Source: Ochrobactrum chromiisoli (GTDB lineage Bacteria; Pseudomonadota; Alphaproteobacteria; Rhizobiales; Rhizobiaceae). Taken from it: a stretch of DNA of 64,000 bases. This document shows positions 38,798-47,465 of the stretch, one piece after another. The translations under genes and the position numbers were made by a program. Each line of letters opens with the position of its first letter. The stretch's first letter is position 1. The notes under the pieces are model-generated. The model made no database searches. It was given only the letters and a program-made list of their open reading frames with translations, and had not been told where the DNA came from. The stretch spans positions 62,001 through 126,000 of the forward strand of contig NZ_JAPHAV010000001.1 in assembly GCF_026241335.1 (NCBI RefSeq), written 5' to 3'.

Positions 38798-39424
38798 TTA
38801 GCAAAAACCTGCCGTCTTGAGCAATTGATAAGCCTGAATGACCTCACGAAATCTTTCTTCCGACCCGCGGTCACCACCATTTGCATCGGGATGGTGTTGC
38901 TTCACAAGTTCTTTATAGCGTGCCTTAATCATATCGCTAGTCGAATTTGCTTCAAGACCAAGTGTCGAAAGCGCTTTTATTTCCAAAGTACGCGGTTTGC
39001 GCGGTGCATTGCCCGCCGAGGCCGCTTTCGCACCCCGCACGAAGCCAAATGGATCGCGCATACGATTCTGATAGGCCGCAGACCCGGAACGACGCGTCGC
39101 CATATCAGGCGACGTGCGCGCAGACCCTGTCGAATTGGATGCGGTTGACCAGGTCGGACGATTGCCGATAATCGCATCCTTCTGGAACTTCGATATTTCC
39201 CCATCGGAAAGACCGGAGAAATAATTGAAATTCTTATTATATTCGCGGACGTGATCCACGCAGAAATGCAGATACTCACCCTCGCGCATACGCCCAACCG
39301 GCGCACGATGCGTACCAGGCTTATCGCAACCATCCCATTGGCAGCAGGGACCACTGGACTTCTTTTCCGCTTCCTTCTTGGGACGGATGCGGATGCTGTC
39401 GAAAAGTTTTGAGTGCGTTGTCAT
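38798..39424 (-). CDS. J-domain protein with N-terminal Cys-rich segment
   Basis: 208 residues with an unusual arrangement: the J domain is at the extreme C-terminus (about 150-208), with the Hsp70-activating HPD at 178-180 in KQHHPDANGG. The N-terminal part has Cys27, Cys28, Cys33 and Cys55 in GPCCQWDGCDKPGTHRAP and FCVDHVREYN, which may bind a metal. It should stimulate DnaK, for unknown clients. It lies 190 bases upstream of cobS on the same strand and is divergent from bolA, an order kept in related genomes as far as I recall. Confidence 0.85.
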   Translation of the reverse strand: MTTHSKLFDSIRIRPKKEAEKKSSGPCCQWDGCDKPGTHRAPVGRMREGEYLHFCVDHVREYNKNFNYFSGLSDGEISKFQKDAIIGNRPTWSTASNSTGSARTSPDMATRRSGSAAYQNRMRDPFGFVRGAKAASAGNAPRKPRTLEIKALSTLGLEANSTSDMIKARYKELVKQHHPDANGGDRGSEERFREVIQAYQLLKTAGFC

Positions 39425-39610
39425 CGAATCAGATTATGCGAATTAAGAGTGGCTAAACAAGAATTGACATTTCGTCCCGAATGGTTTTGGCCATGACTTC
39501 AGGGCAAAATCGAATACAGATTGCAATTCCTGTGCGGATTTGCCCCACCGATTGTCGCCGGGGCGACGTCTATATGAGGCACAGCGTCTATATGGGGAGA
39601 ACTGGCCCAA

Positions 39611-39925
39611 ATGTCCATTCACAATAGCAAACAATCTTCGATGGAAGCAAAACTGCGTGCAGCTTTTGCACCCGAAAGACTTGAAATCATCAATGAAAGC
39701 CATCTCCATGCCGGCCATCATCACGAAGATCGTGGCAATCATGAGGTCTATGACGGCACCGGCGAAACACATTTTCGCGTGCGCATCGTGTCCGAAGCTT
39801 TTGCAGGCTTAAGCCGTGTTGCACGCCACCGCGCGATCAATGAGCTTCTGAAGCAGGAGCTGGATACCGGCGTTCATGCGCTGGCATTGGAGCCATCCGC
39901 TCCCGGTGAAGCCACACGCCGCTGA
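39611..39925 (+). CDS. bolA: BolA family protein
   Basis: 104-residue BolA-type protein; family members partner monothiol glutaredoxins in iron-sulfur cluster handling or act in stress responses. Core features: KLRAAFAPERLEIINESHLH (about 14-33), then GETHFRVRIVSEAFAGLSRV and HRAINELLKQEL. The His-rich HLHAGHHHED could carry cluster ligands. GGGGAGA is about 11 bases before the ATG. Divergent from the J-domain protein gene. Confidence 0.92.
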   Translation: MSIHNSKQSSMEAKLRAAFAPERLEIINESHLHAGHHHEDRGNHEVYDGTGETHFRVRIVSEAFAGLSRVARHRAINELLKQELDTGVHALALEPSAPGEATRR

Positions 39926-39931
39926 TCGTCC

Positions 39932-40438
39932 TTATGCCTGAACCTTAAGCCATTTGCGCAAACGCCCCCGCGCATTGGCATAGGGTGAGGATGTATTGAA
40001 CTGGATCATCCGACCCAGCGTATAGTTCTCATACCATTGAACGCCATATAGTTCGGCGTCTGTATGCGCCGCGATGAGCGCGACCAGCGCATTTTTCGCA
40101 GCTTCAAAGCGCAAAAGCAGGTCTAAAAAAGCCAGCGTCTCATAGTCACGGTAAAATTTTGCGGCAAGAGCGCCAAGTTCATTCCATTTAAAGCCCGTTT
40201 CTGGAAAATCGACCGCAAGCCGCTGATTACGGCGCTCACACCATTTAAGCACCAGCTCGTTCCATCCGACCAGATAGGCAACAAGATCATGCACGCTCAT
40301 CAGCGTGCCCTTTGCATGGCCTTCCATGGTCTTTTGCATGGCCTGCTCGGGTTTTACACGCGCAAGATCAAGCTTGAGCCGGGCATAATTTGTTTCAATT
40401 GCCGCAAGCAGTTCCAGTTTATTTGAGGGCACAGCCAT
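39932..40438 (-). CDS. ClbS/DfsB family four-helix-bundle protein
   Basis: 168 residues matching the ClbS/DfsB (DUF1706) family: VPSNKLELLAAIETNYARLK at the N-terminus, HDLVAYLVGWNELVLKW (about 50-66), and a Trp/Tyr-rich C-terminal half (WYENYTLGRMIQFNTSSPY). ClbS itself protects against colibactin as a cyclopropane hydrolase, but most relatives have no known role. The ATG overlaps the aroB stop by one base (TGATG), so translation is coupled. Confidence 0.85.
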   Translation of the reverse strand: MAVPSNKLELLAAIETNYARLKLDLARVKPEQAMQKTMEGHAKGTLMSVHDLVAYLVGWNELVLKWCERRNQRLAVDFPETGFKWNELGALAAKFYRDYETLAFLDLLLRFEAAKNALVALIAAHTDAELYGVQWYENYTLGRMIQFNTSSPYANARGRLRKWLKVQA

Positions 40439-41568
40439 CAGGCGGAAAGACGCTCTTTCAGGAATTCCAACACCGCGGCAGGCGGTACGTCCTTGGCAAT
40501 GAAAGATTGGCCGACACCGCGCGTCAAAATGAAGGTGAGTGCACCGCGCGCCACTTTCTTGTCCTGCGCAATGAAATCCATCAGCTTTTCAGCATCCGGC
40601 AGACCGCCCGGCACGTCATTGAGCGTGGTCGGCAGGCCAACGGCCTTCAAATGCGCTTCGACACGTTCTGCATCCTCAACGCCGCAAAGGTTCATCTTGA
40701 CCGAAAAACGATGCGCAAGCGCCATACCGATGGCAACACCCTCGCCATGCACCAGACGGCTTGAATCGTAACCCGTTGCCGTTTCAAGCGCGTGACCAAA
40801 TGTATGACCAAGATTAAGCAGCGCACGATCGCCATTCTCACGCTCGTCACGTGCCACGACCGCAGCCTTTGAGCGGCAGGACTCAGCAATGGCTTGCGCG
40901 CGCGCAGCCCCCCCTGCAAAGACGTCCTGCCAGTTCTTTTCAAGCCAGGCAAAGAAATCCGGGCGGTCAATCAGGCCATATTTGGCCACTTCCGCATAGC
41001 CTGCACGAAATTCACGTGGGCTCAGTGTATCAAGCACCTGCGTGTCGGCCAGCACCAGCTGCGGCTGATAGAAAACGCCAACAAGGTTTTTGCCATATTG
41101 CGTGTTGATGCCGGTCTTGCCGCCAACAGACGAATCCACCTGCGCAAGCAACGAGGTCGGCATCTGAACAAAATTCATACCGCGCCGCACGATACCGGCT
41201 ACAAAGCCGGACAGATCGCCCACAACACCGCCACCAAAAGCCACGACCGCGTCACCACGCTCAAGCCTTGCGGCGAGCACAGCATTGGTCACGGTTTCCA
41301 GGGTCGAAAAGGATTTCGATTTTTCGCCGGGCGCCACGATAACAGGCGTGGATTCGATGCCCACACGTGCAAAACTTTCCGTCAAAGCTTCCAGATGTGC
41401 CTTGGCTACACTCTCATCGGTGACGATAGCCACACGAATGCCCGGCAGGCGCTTTGCAACTTCTTCACCCGCGCGTGCAATCAGACCTTTTCCGATCAGA
41501 ATGTCGTAAGATCGCTCCCCCAGCGAGACCGGAACTGTCACACTGTCGGCGTTTAAAGAGGCACTCAT
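40438..41568 (-). CDS. aroB: 3-dehydroquinate synthase
   Basis: Second step of the shikimate pathway, cyclising DAHP to 3-dehydroquinate with NAD+ and a metal. 376 residues. NAD site [16 protein letters not shown] (about 102-117), [20 protein letters not shown], and metal ligands in [12 protein letters not shown] (Glu) and [11 protein letters not shown] (His) with [11 protein letters not shown] (His). I chose the ATG at 41568, with GGGAG upstream; the frame extends 20 codons back into a repeat. Downstream of aroK, separated by a palindromic repeat. Confidence 0.96.
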   Translation of the reverse strand: MSASLNADSVTVPVSLGERSYDILIGKGLIARAGEEVAKRLPGIRVAIVTDESVAKAHLEALTESFARVGIESTPVIVAPGEKSKSFSTLETVTNAVLAARLERGDAVVAFGGGVVGDLSGFVAGIVRRGMNFVQMPTSLLAQVDSSVGGKTGINTQYGKNLVGVFYQPQLVLADTQVLDTLSPREFRAGYAEVAKYGLIDRPDFFAWLEKNWQDVFAGGAARAQAIAESCRSKAAVVARDERENGDRALLNLGHTFGHALETATGYDSSRLVHGEGVAIGMALAHRFSVKMNLCGVEDAERVEAHLKAVGLPTTLNDVPGGLPDAEKLMDFIAQDKKVARGALTFILTRGVGQSFIAKDVPPAAVLEFLKERLSA

Positions 41569-41585
41569 GCAAATCGTCTCCCAAT

Positions 41586-41650
41586 GCATGTCGTGGAAAA
41601 GTGGAAACCGGTTTTCCGATAACAACATGCGTAAAACAACAAATTAGAGC
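41586..41650. repeat. Palindromic intergenic repeat (RIME-like) between aroK and aroB
   Basis: GCATGTCG...CAACATGC enclosing GGAAAA/TTTTCC around the core GTGGAAACCGG (41586-41630), followed by TTAGAGC (41644-41650). Same family as 26898 and 48681. It sits inside the aroK-aroB transcript and may affect mRNA processing. Confidence 0.8.
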
Positions 41651-41689
41651 AAGCGTGGCATGTATGATCAGGCCCGCCACGCCCTATCA

Positions 41690-42280
41690 TCAGGCCTGGC
41701 CCTTGCTCAGATGCGCGATCAGCGTATCGATCAACTCTCCCGCAATCACTTCCTTCTTATCGTCCCGCGTCATCACATGCAGATCAGCGAAAGCATAAAC
41801 AGGATAACGGACCTCCATCAGCCGCTGCATCACGCCGCGCGGATCGTCATTTTTCAAAAGCGGGCGGTTCTGACGGCGCGAAACACGGTCCATCAGCACG
41901 TCAAGCTCAGCATTCAGCCAGATGGAAACACCGGCATGCGCAATCGCCTCACGGGTTTCGGCATTCATATAAGCGCCGCCGCCGGTCGCCAGAATCATCG
42001 GGCCATCATCGAGAAGCCGCAGGATCACCCGGCGCTCCAGATCGCGAAACTCTGCTTCACCATAGGTTTCAAACAGTTCAGGGATGCTCATGCGCGAAAC
42101 GGTTTCTATTTCCGTATCCACATCGCGGAAAGGCAGACCGAGCATCGTTGCCACTTTACGACCGACTGTCGACTTGCCTGCACCCATCAGCCCAACAAGA
42201 ACAACCACTTTTGTGCCAAGAAGCCGGCGAACGGCATCTGCCTTGTCGTTAAGATTTGTCTGATTTGCTGTACTGCTCAT
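41690..42280 (-). CDS. aroK: Shikimate kinase
   Basis: Phosphorylates shikimate at O3. 196 residues. P-loop in [16 protein letters not shown] (about 30-45), shikimate-binding FRDVDTEIE with DVD (about 52-54) and the GGGAY glycine-rich motif ([10 protein letters not shown]), then the lid [10 protein letters not shown]. The ATG at 42280 is 3 bases from GAGG; an in-frame ATG 10 codons upstream is less likely. It precedes aroB. Confidence 0.96.
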   Translation of the reverse strand: MSSTANQTNLNDKADAVRRLLGTKVVVLVGLMGAGKSTVGRKVATMLGLPFRDVDTEIETVSRMSIPELFETYGEAEFRDLERRVILRLLDDGPMILATGGGAYMNAETREAIAHAGVSIWLNAELDVLMDRVSRRQNRPLLKNDDPRGVMQRLMEVRYPVYAFADLHVMTRDDKKEVIAGELIDTLIAHLSKGQA

Positions 42281-42446
42281 TGACCTCGTCCATTTATATC
42301 GGTTCCACATGAAAAACCGTGCGGCGTCAATTGCTTTCGTCGTCTAAAATGAACCGAAGAGGGCTTTTTATGCATAGAAACAGCCCGTCGCTGCTTTCGT
42401 AACACCCCTCCTTGCTTTCGTATCAATAGCACAGCATAAACGCACC

Positions 42447-42659
42447 ATGCCCACGCTGACGCGCATTCTTCTGTTGCTCGCTGTCCTTGCTGCCATTGTC
42501 TATGGCGCAATGTTTTCCCTTGCCAATTTTGTAAAACCCACAACCCACGAAATAACGGTGGAGATTCCATCGTCGAAACTCAAACAGACCGTGGTGGCAC
42601 CACCTGCGCCTGCAACACCGGATGACCAGCAGGCAACAAGCGAAGCGGGACAGGAATAA
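42447..42659 (+). CDS. Small single-pass membrane protein upstream of xerD
   Basis: 70 residues, family not recognised. One N-terminal hydrophobic helix ([20 protein letters not shown], residues 4-23) and a short periplasmic tail rich in Pro/Ala/Thr. Its stop is one base before the xerD start, whose ribosome-binding sequence AGGA lies in its last codons, so coupled translation is likely. The placement supports a real gene despite its size. Confidence 0.62.
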   Translation: MPTLTRILLLLAVLAAIVYGAMFSLANFVKPTTHEITVEIPSSKLKQTVVAPPAPATPDDQQATSEAGQE

Positions 42660-42660
42660 G

Positions 42661-43584
42661 ATGCGTGCTTCACTGGCGATTGAAAATTTTCTTGAAATGA
42701 TGAGTGCGGAACGCGGCGCTGCAAGCAACACGCTTGAATCCTACCGCCGCGATCTGGAAGCTGCGGCTGATGCGATGAAGACGCGTGGCGTCAATCTGGC
42801 AGAAGCCAGAACTGACGATATCCGTAATGTTCTTGATGGCATGTCGAGCGAAGGCTTTGCCGCCACCTCTCAAGCGCGGCGTCTTTCAGCGCTCAGGCAA
42901 TTTTTTCGTTTTCTTTATGCCGAAGGCTTTCGGCAGGATGATCCAACCAGCATTATCGATGCCCCCAAAAAGCAAAAGCCGCTGCCAAAAATCATGAGCG
43001 TCGAGAATGTCGGGCGTCTTCTTGATCGCGCCGAACGTGAGGCGAAAGAAGCAACAGAGCCATCGGAACGCATCAAAGCCTTGCGCCTGCATGCACTGCT
43101 TGAAACGCTTTATGCAACAGGATTGCGTGTCTCCGAACTTGTCGGTCTTCCGGTGAGCGTTGCGCGCACCGATCACCGTTTTCTGATCGTGCGCGGCAAA
43201 GGGGCGAAAGATCGCATGGTACCCTTGTCGCAAAAGGCGCGTGAGGCTTTGCAGGCGTTTCTGGCACTGCGCGATTCCCTGCCCGGCTATGATGACAACC
43301 CGTGGCTCTTCCCAGCTTTCTCCGAAAGCGGCCATCTGGCGCGTCAGGTTTTTGGCCGGGAACTGAAAAATCTTGCTGCAAGAGCAGGGCTTTCAAGCGC
43401 CTCCGTCTCTCCGCATGTGCTGCGCCACGCCTTTGCCAGCCACCTTTTGCAAAACGGCGCAGACCTGAGAACCGTACAGCAATTGCTTGGACATGCAGAC
43501 ATTTCGACCACCCAGATTTACACCCATGTTCTGGAAGAAAGACTGCATAAGCTGGTAACTGAACATCATCCGCTTGCCGATTAA
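42661..43584 (+). CDS. xerD: Tyrosine recombinase XerD
   Basis: Partner of XerC in chromosome dimer resolution at dif. 307 residues: N-terminal core-binding domain ([22 protein letters not shown] in part, about 6-27) and a catalytic domain with [13 protein letters not shown] (Arg), [12 protein letters not shown] (Lys), [12 protein letters not shown] (His, Arg) and [14 protein letters not shown] (His, Tyr). The ATG at 42661 follows CAGGAATAAG. It is divergent from aroK and upstream of accA, a neighbourhood shared with related genomes. Confidence 0.9.
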   Translation: MRASLAIENFLEMMSAERGAASNTLESYRRDLEAAADAMKTRGVNLAEARTDDIRNVLDGMSSEGFAATSQARRLSALRQFFRFLYAEGFRQDDPTSIIDAPKKQKPLPKIMSVENVGRLLDRAEREAKEATEPSERIKALRLHALLETLYATGLRVSELVGLPVSVARTDHRFLIVRGKGAKDRMVPLSQKAREALQAFLALRDSLPGYDDNPWLFPAFSESGHLARQVFGRELKNLAARAGLSSASVSPHVLRHAFASHLLQNGADLRTVQQLLGHADISTTQIYTHVLEERLHKLVTEHHPLAD

Positions 43585-43719
43585 ACGCTCTGCGGGTAAG
43601 AGGATTTCAGAAAAATTTGCAAGATGCGCGCGAAGTTAATATGTAAGACGCCGTAAAACAGCCGTTTTCTGGCATGTTTTATGCCCGATATCTCTGGAAA
43701 CGCACAATAGTCAGGCCCG

Positions 43720-44673
43720 ATGTATAACTATCTCGACTTTGAAAAACCCGTTGCCGACCTCGAAGGCCAGATCCTTGAGCTGAAAAAGCTCGCACAGGAA
43801 CAGGGCAGCGTCGAGATGAGCGACGAGATCAGCCGTCTTGAGAAACGCTCGGCCGATGCACTCAAGGATATTTATCGCAAGCTGACGCCATGGCAGAAGG
43901 CGCAGATCGCCCGCCATCCTGATCGTCCGCATTGCCTCGAATATATCAGCCAGCTGTTCACGGAATTCACGCCACTGGCCGGCGACCGTCAGTTTGCCAA
44001 TGACGAAGCCATTCAGGGCGGCTTTGCCCGCTTCAATGGCCTGCCCGTTGCCATTCTCGGTCAGGAAAAAGGCTCCGACACCAAGACCCGCCTCAAGCAT
44101 AATTTCGGCTCGGCGCGTCCGGAAGGCTATCGCAAAGCCGTTCGCATTATGGAAATGGCTGACCGTTTCCAGCTTCCCCTCATCACTTTTGTTGACACCG
44201 CCGGCGCCTATCCCGGCGTAAGTGCTGAAGAACGCGGACAGGCGGAAGCCATTGCACGCTCCACGGCTGAGTGCCTCAAGCTGCGCGTGCCCGTCATCTC
44301 GATCATCATCGGTGAAGGCGGTTCGGGCGGCGCCATTGCGATTGCTGTCGCAAACCGCGTCTATATGCTCGAACATTCAATCTATTCGGTGATTTCGCCT
44401 GAAGGGGCAGCTTCCATTCTCTGGCATGATTCCACTCGCGCCAAGGATGCAGCCTCGAATATGCGCATTACCGCGCAGGATTTGTTTGATCTTAAGATTA
44501 TCGACGGCATCATTCCTGAACCGCTCGGCGGCGCGCATCGCGGTAAAGATGCTGTTATTGCGGCGGCTGGGGACATCATCACCGCCTCATTGCGTTCGAT
44601 GAAGGATGTTGACGGCGAAACGCTCAAACAGGAGCGCCGTCAGAAATTCCTCGATATCGGCCGTAATATTTAA
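43720..44673 (+). CDS. accA: Acetyl-CoA carboxylase carboxyltransferase subunit alpha
   Basis: Alpha half of the carboxyltransferase that moves the carboxyl group from carboxybiotin to acetyl-CoA, the first step in fatty-acid synthesis. 317 residues. MYNYLDFEKPVADLEGQI at the start, LKHNFGSARPEGYRKAVRIM, FVDTAGAYPGVSAEERGQAE (about 156-175) and IIGEGGSGGAIAIAVANRV are diagnostic. A 135-base gap separates it from xerD. Confidence 0.98.
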   Translation: MYNYLDFEKPVADLEGQILELKKLAQEQGSVEMSDEISRLEKRSADALKDIYRKLTPWQKAQIARHPDRPHCLEYISQLFTEFTPLAGDRQFANDEAIQGGFARFNGLPVAILGQEKGSDTKTRLKHNFGSARPEGYRKAVRIMEMADRFQLPLITFVDTAGAYPGVSAEERGQAEAIARSTAECLKLRVPVISIIIGEGGSGGAIAIAVANRVYMLEHSIYSVISPEGAASILWHDSTRAKDAASNMRITAQDLFDLKIIDGIIPEPLGGAHRGKDAVIAAAGDIITASLRSMKDVDGETLKQERRQKFLDIGRNI

Positions 44674-44867
44674 TTTACCATAAAATTCAAAAACTTGCTC
44701 CGGCGCAGCCCAAACTGCGCCGGATTTGCATCATGCCGCTATTTCCGCCATATTGCGGACACGCTGTTTTTTAGGTATTTGAGCAAGGATTTATCAACGA
44801 TACCGAAAGGTTTTGTTGTTAATTTGCGAAGACTGAAAAGTCAGATTTCGAACAGGCTTGATGCGAT

Positions 44868-46064
44868 ATGAAGATCAGAACCGCACTTTTGGGAACTCTC
44901 ATGGCATCCGCTTTGCTGGCGGGCTGTCAGGGTTCGTCCGTTTCCGATCTCAGCCTGCGGGCTGAAAAGCCGCTTCCGCAAAAGATTATTGCCAAGATGC
45001 AGGCGAAGGGCATGACCCGCACATCGCCGGTTATGGTGCGCATTTTCAAGGAAGAAGGCGTGCTTGAAGTCTGGAAGCAGAAAAACAACGGCAAGTACGA
45101 CCAGATTGCATCTTACGAGATTTGCAAATGGTCCGGCAAGCTCGGTCCAAAGTTCATCGAAGGCGATCGTCAGGCGCCAGAAGGCTTCTACACCGTGCGC
45201 CCGGCTCAGATGAACCCGAATTCGCAATATCATCTCGCCTTCAATATCGGCTTCCCCAATGCCTATGACCGCGCCCATAACCGCACCGGTCAAAATCTGA
45301 TGGTGCATGGCGCGTGCTCGTCATCGGGCTGCTATTCAATGACCGATGACAGCATCAGCGAAATTTACGCTTTCGGCCGCGACGCCTTCAAGGGTGGGCA
45401 GCGGGATTTCCAGATACAGGCCTTTCCGTTCCGGATGACTGCCGCCAATATGGCGCGTTACAAGAACGATCCGAATTACGGCTTCTGGAAAATGCTCAAG
45501 CAGGGCTACGATTCTTTCGAAGCGACGAAGGTGCCGCCGAAGGTTGACGTTTGCGAAAAACGGTATGTCTTCAACGTACCGACACCAAACGGCCAGCCGC
45601 TTTCGGCAACCGACGCCTGCCCGCCTTCAGCAACAGCTGAATCGATGGCTTATACCTCGTCTTATGAAAAGACGTTCCAGTCCGCTTTCAGTGCAGCGCA
45701 GAAAAAGCCGGCACCATCCATTCAGGGCATCACGGAAGCGAAGCTTGTTTCGGCATGGAGTGCGGCACGTGCACGTGGCGAAAAAGTAACGCGGGAACCG
45801 CCTTCGCTTTCACCAAGCTCGGCAGAAACCCCGAACGCACCGGATATTGCGCCAGCGGCAACGCCGATCTCGGCTGTGCCAACCACGGCTATTGCGGCAA
45901 CGCCAGCAGTCGCCACCAACCCGGTTCAGGCGGCCAATGTGCCAGTGCCACAGCAAAACCCGGCCAATGTTTCGCCAATGACCACGGCAAGCACTGTTGC
46001 AGACACCGTTGCGGCTAAAGCGCCTGAAAAGAAAAAAGCCTGGTGGAAGCTCGGCGGAAACTAA
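44868..46064 (+). CDS. L,D-transpeptidase (YkuD) lipoprotein
   Basis: 398 residues. The signal peptide ends in a lipobox LLAGC with Cys20 for lipidation. The YkuD catalytic domain (about 52-215) has the active-site pattern HGACSSSGC, with His147 and nucleophile Cys155. The last 110 residues are Ala/Pro/Thr-rich and disordered-looking, ending KKKAWWKLGGN. L,D-transpeptidases make 3-3 peptidoglycan cross-links or attach outer-membrane proteins to peptidoglycan; in Brucella such enzymes anchor beta-barrel proteins. Which role applies here is not visible. tusA follows after 6 bases. Confidence 0.88.
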   Translation: MKIRTALLGTLMASALLAGCQGSSVSDLSLRAEKPLPQKIIAKMQAKGMTRTSPVMVRIFKEEGVLEVWKQKNNGKYDQIASYEICKWSGKLGPKFIEGDRQAPEGFYTVRPAQMNPNSQYHLAFNIGFPNAYDRAHNRTGQNLMVHGACSSSGCYSMTDDSISEIYAFGRDAFKGGQRDFQIQAFPFRMTAANMARYKNDPNYGFWKMLKQGYDSFEATKVPPKVDVCEKRYVFNVPTPNGQPLSATDACPPSATAESMAYTSSYEKTFQSAFSAAQKKPAPSIQGITEAKLVSAWSAARARGEKVTREPPSLSPSSAETPNAPDIAPAATPISAVPTTAIAATPAVATNPVQAANVPVPQQNPANVSPMTTASTVADTVAAKAPEKKKAWWKLGGN

Positions 46065-46070
46065 AGCGCA

Positions 46071-46301
46071 ATGCGTGAAGAGATAGCTGTCTATGACTTA
46101 AGGGGGCTTAAATGCCCTCTTCCTGTTTTAAAAACCCGCAATCGCCTGCAAAACATGGCCTCTGGTTCGCTTCTCTGGGTGGAAACAACCGACCCTTTGT
46201 CGGGCATTGATCTTCCGCATTTCTGCACGCAGGAAGGTCACGCTCTGATCAAACAAGAGCGTGACGAAAAACTTTACCGTTTTCTCATTCAGAGAAAATA
46301 A
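46071..46301 (+). CDS. tusA: TusA-family sulfur carrier protein
   Basis: 76-residue TusA/YeeD-type protein. The conserved sulfur-carrying motif is DLRGLKCPLPVLKTRNRL, with Cys15. In E. coli TusA relays sulfur for tRNA 2-thiouridine synthesis; alphaproteobacterial relatives may serve other sulfur transfers. It follows the L,D-transpeptidase gene closely, and its stop directly abuts the stop of the convergent CobW-type gene. Confidence 0.88.
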   Translation: MREEIAVYDLRGLKCPLPVLKTRNRLQNMASGSLLWVETTDPLSGIDLPHFCTQEGHALIKQERDEKLYRFLIQRK

Positions 46302-47456
46302 TCAGCGCGTTGAAAAGCCCGGAATAGCCAGTGGATTGTCCATCATTGCTGCCCGATCCGGGCGATCAATCCCCGCTTTGCCAAGAAATGCATCGAACAG
46401 TTCACGCACGTAACTCTCTGGCAAATCCTTGACGATCATCACCAAAAGCGTCTCATGCTCATCCTTCGGCCATTTTGGCAGACGAGCAGGCGGGTGGAAA
46501 ATCTTCTGCACACCATGGATGACCAGCGGACGATCCGGGTCTTCGGCAATCTGCACAATGCCTTTTACGCGCAACAGCTTTTCGCCATGGGTTGAGCGCA
46601 GCAGATCAAGAAACATCTCGAATGTCGAAAACGGAATTGGGGCCTTGTGCCGCAGCGAAAAGGAACGGATCGCATCATCGTGGTGGTGATGATGATGGTG
46701 GTCATGATCGCAATCAGGGCCGCACACATGGTCATGGCCATGATGATGGTGCGAATGGTGATGATCGTGATGATCATCATCTTCATAGGCTTCTGCATTG
46801 AGCCAGTGCTGCACATCTGCCGTCTTGGTTTCAGGATTATAAAGGCCGCATTCAAAGAGTGCAGCATAACCGGTGCGCGCATCAGAGGCTTCCAGAATGT
46901 CCGCACCCGGATTAAGCAGCTTCAATCTTGCCCTGAGTGCTGCAAGCCCGGCCTTTGCTTCGGGCATATCCGCCTTGGTAATGATAATGCGATCGGCCAT
47001 GGCAGCCTGCTTGACCGCTTCCTCATGATGATCAAGCGTCGCCATTCCATTGACGGCATCAACGGTTGCAAGCACACCGTCAAGGCGGAAAGCCTGCATC
47101 AAAACAGGATGCCCCATGATCGAATGCAGCACCGGAGCCGGATCGGCAAGGCCCGTTGTTTCGATGATCACGCGCTTCAATGCCTTGATACGACCTGTCT
47201 GAAGACGATCAATCAGATCGGCCAGCGTATCCACCAACTCACCACGCACCGTGCAGCACAGGCAACCATCGGCAAGCTCGATCACCCCTTCACTGGCTTC
47301 TTCAACCAGCAGATGATCAATGCTCACTTCACCAAACTCGTTGATAATGACGGCCGTATCGGTCAGCGCCGGGTCTTTGAGCAGACGATTGAGCAACGTT
47401 GTCTTGCCCGAGCCAAGAAAGCCGGTCAGTACGGAAACAGGGATTGGATGCGACAT
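46302..47456 (-). CDS. CobW/COG0523 family metal-chaperone GTPase, His-rich
   Basis: 384 residues. P-loop GFLGSGKTTLLN (12-23), the COG0523 metal motif GCLCC (Cys65, Cys67, Cys68), Walker B ETTGLADPAP, and TKAD for guanine binding. Between the GTPase and the C-terminal CobW_C domain there is a long His/Asp stretch (about 223-262) including HHDHHHSHHHHGHDH and CGPDCDHDHHHH, indicating metal storage or delivery. Members serve zinc allocation, nitrile hydratase or cobalamin pathways. It is not next to cobS/cobT, and I see no zinc-uptake genes, so the target is open. It starts 9 bases before the carboxypeptidase stop in the opposite reading sense of the operon order. Confidence 0.88.
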   Translation of the reverse strand: MSHPIPVSVLTGFLGSGKTTLLNRLLKDPALTDTAVIINEFGEVSIDHLLVEEASEGVIELADGCLCCTVRGELVDTLADLIDRLQTGRIKALKRVIIETTGLADPAPVLHSIMGHPVLMQAFRLDGVLATVDAVNGMATLDHHEEAVKQAAMADRIIITKADMPEAKAGLAALRARLKLLNPGADILEASDARTGYAALFECGLYNPETKTADVQHWLNAEAYEDDDHHDHHHSHHHHGHDHVCGPDCDHDHHHHHHHDDAIRSFSLRHKAPIPFSTFEMFLDLLRSTHGEKLLRVKGIVQIAEDPDRPLVIHGVQKIFHPPARLPKWPKDEHETLLVMIVKDLPESYVRELFDAFLGKAGIDRPDRAAMMDNPLAIPGFSTR

Positions 47457-47465
47457 GATACGATC

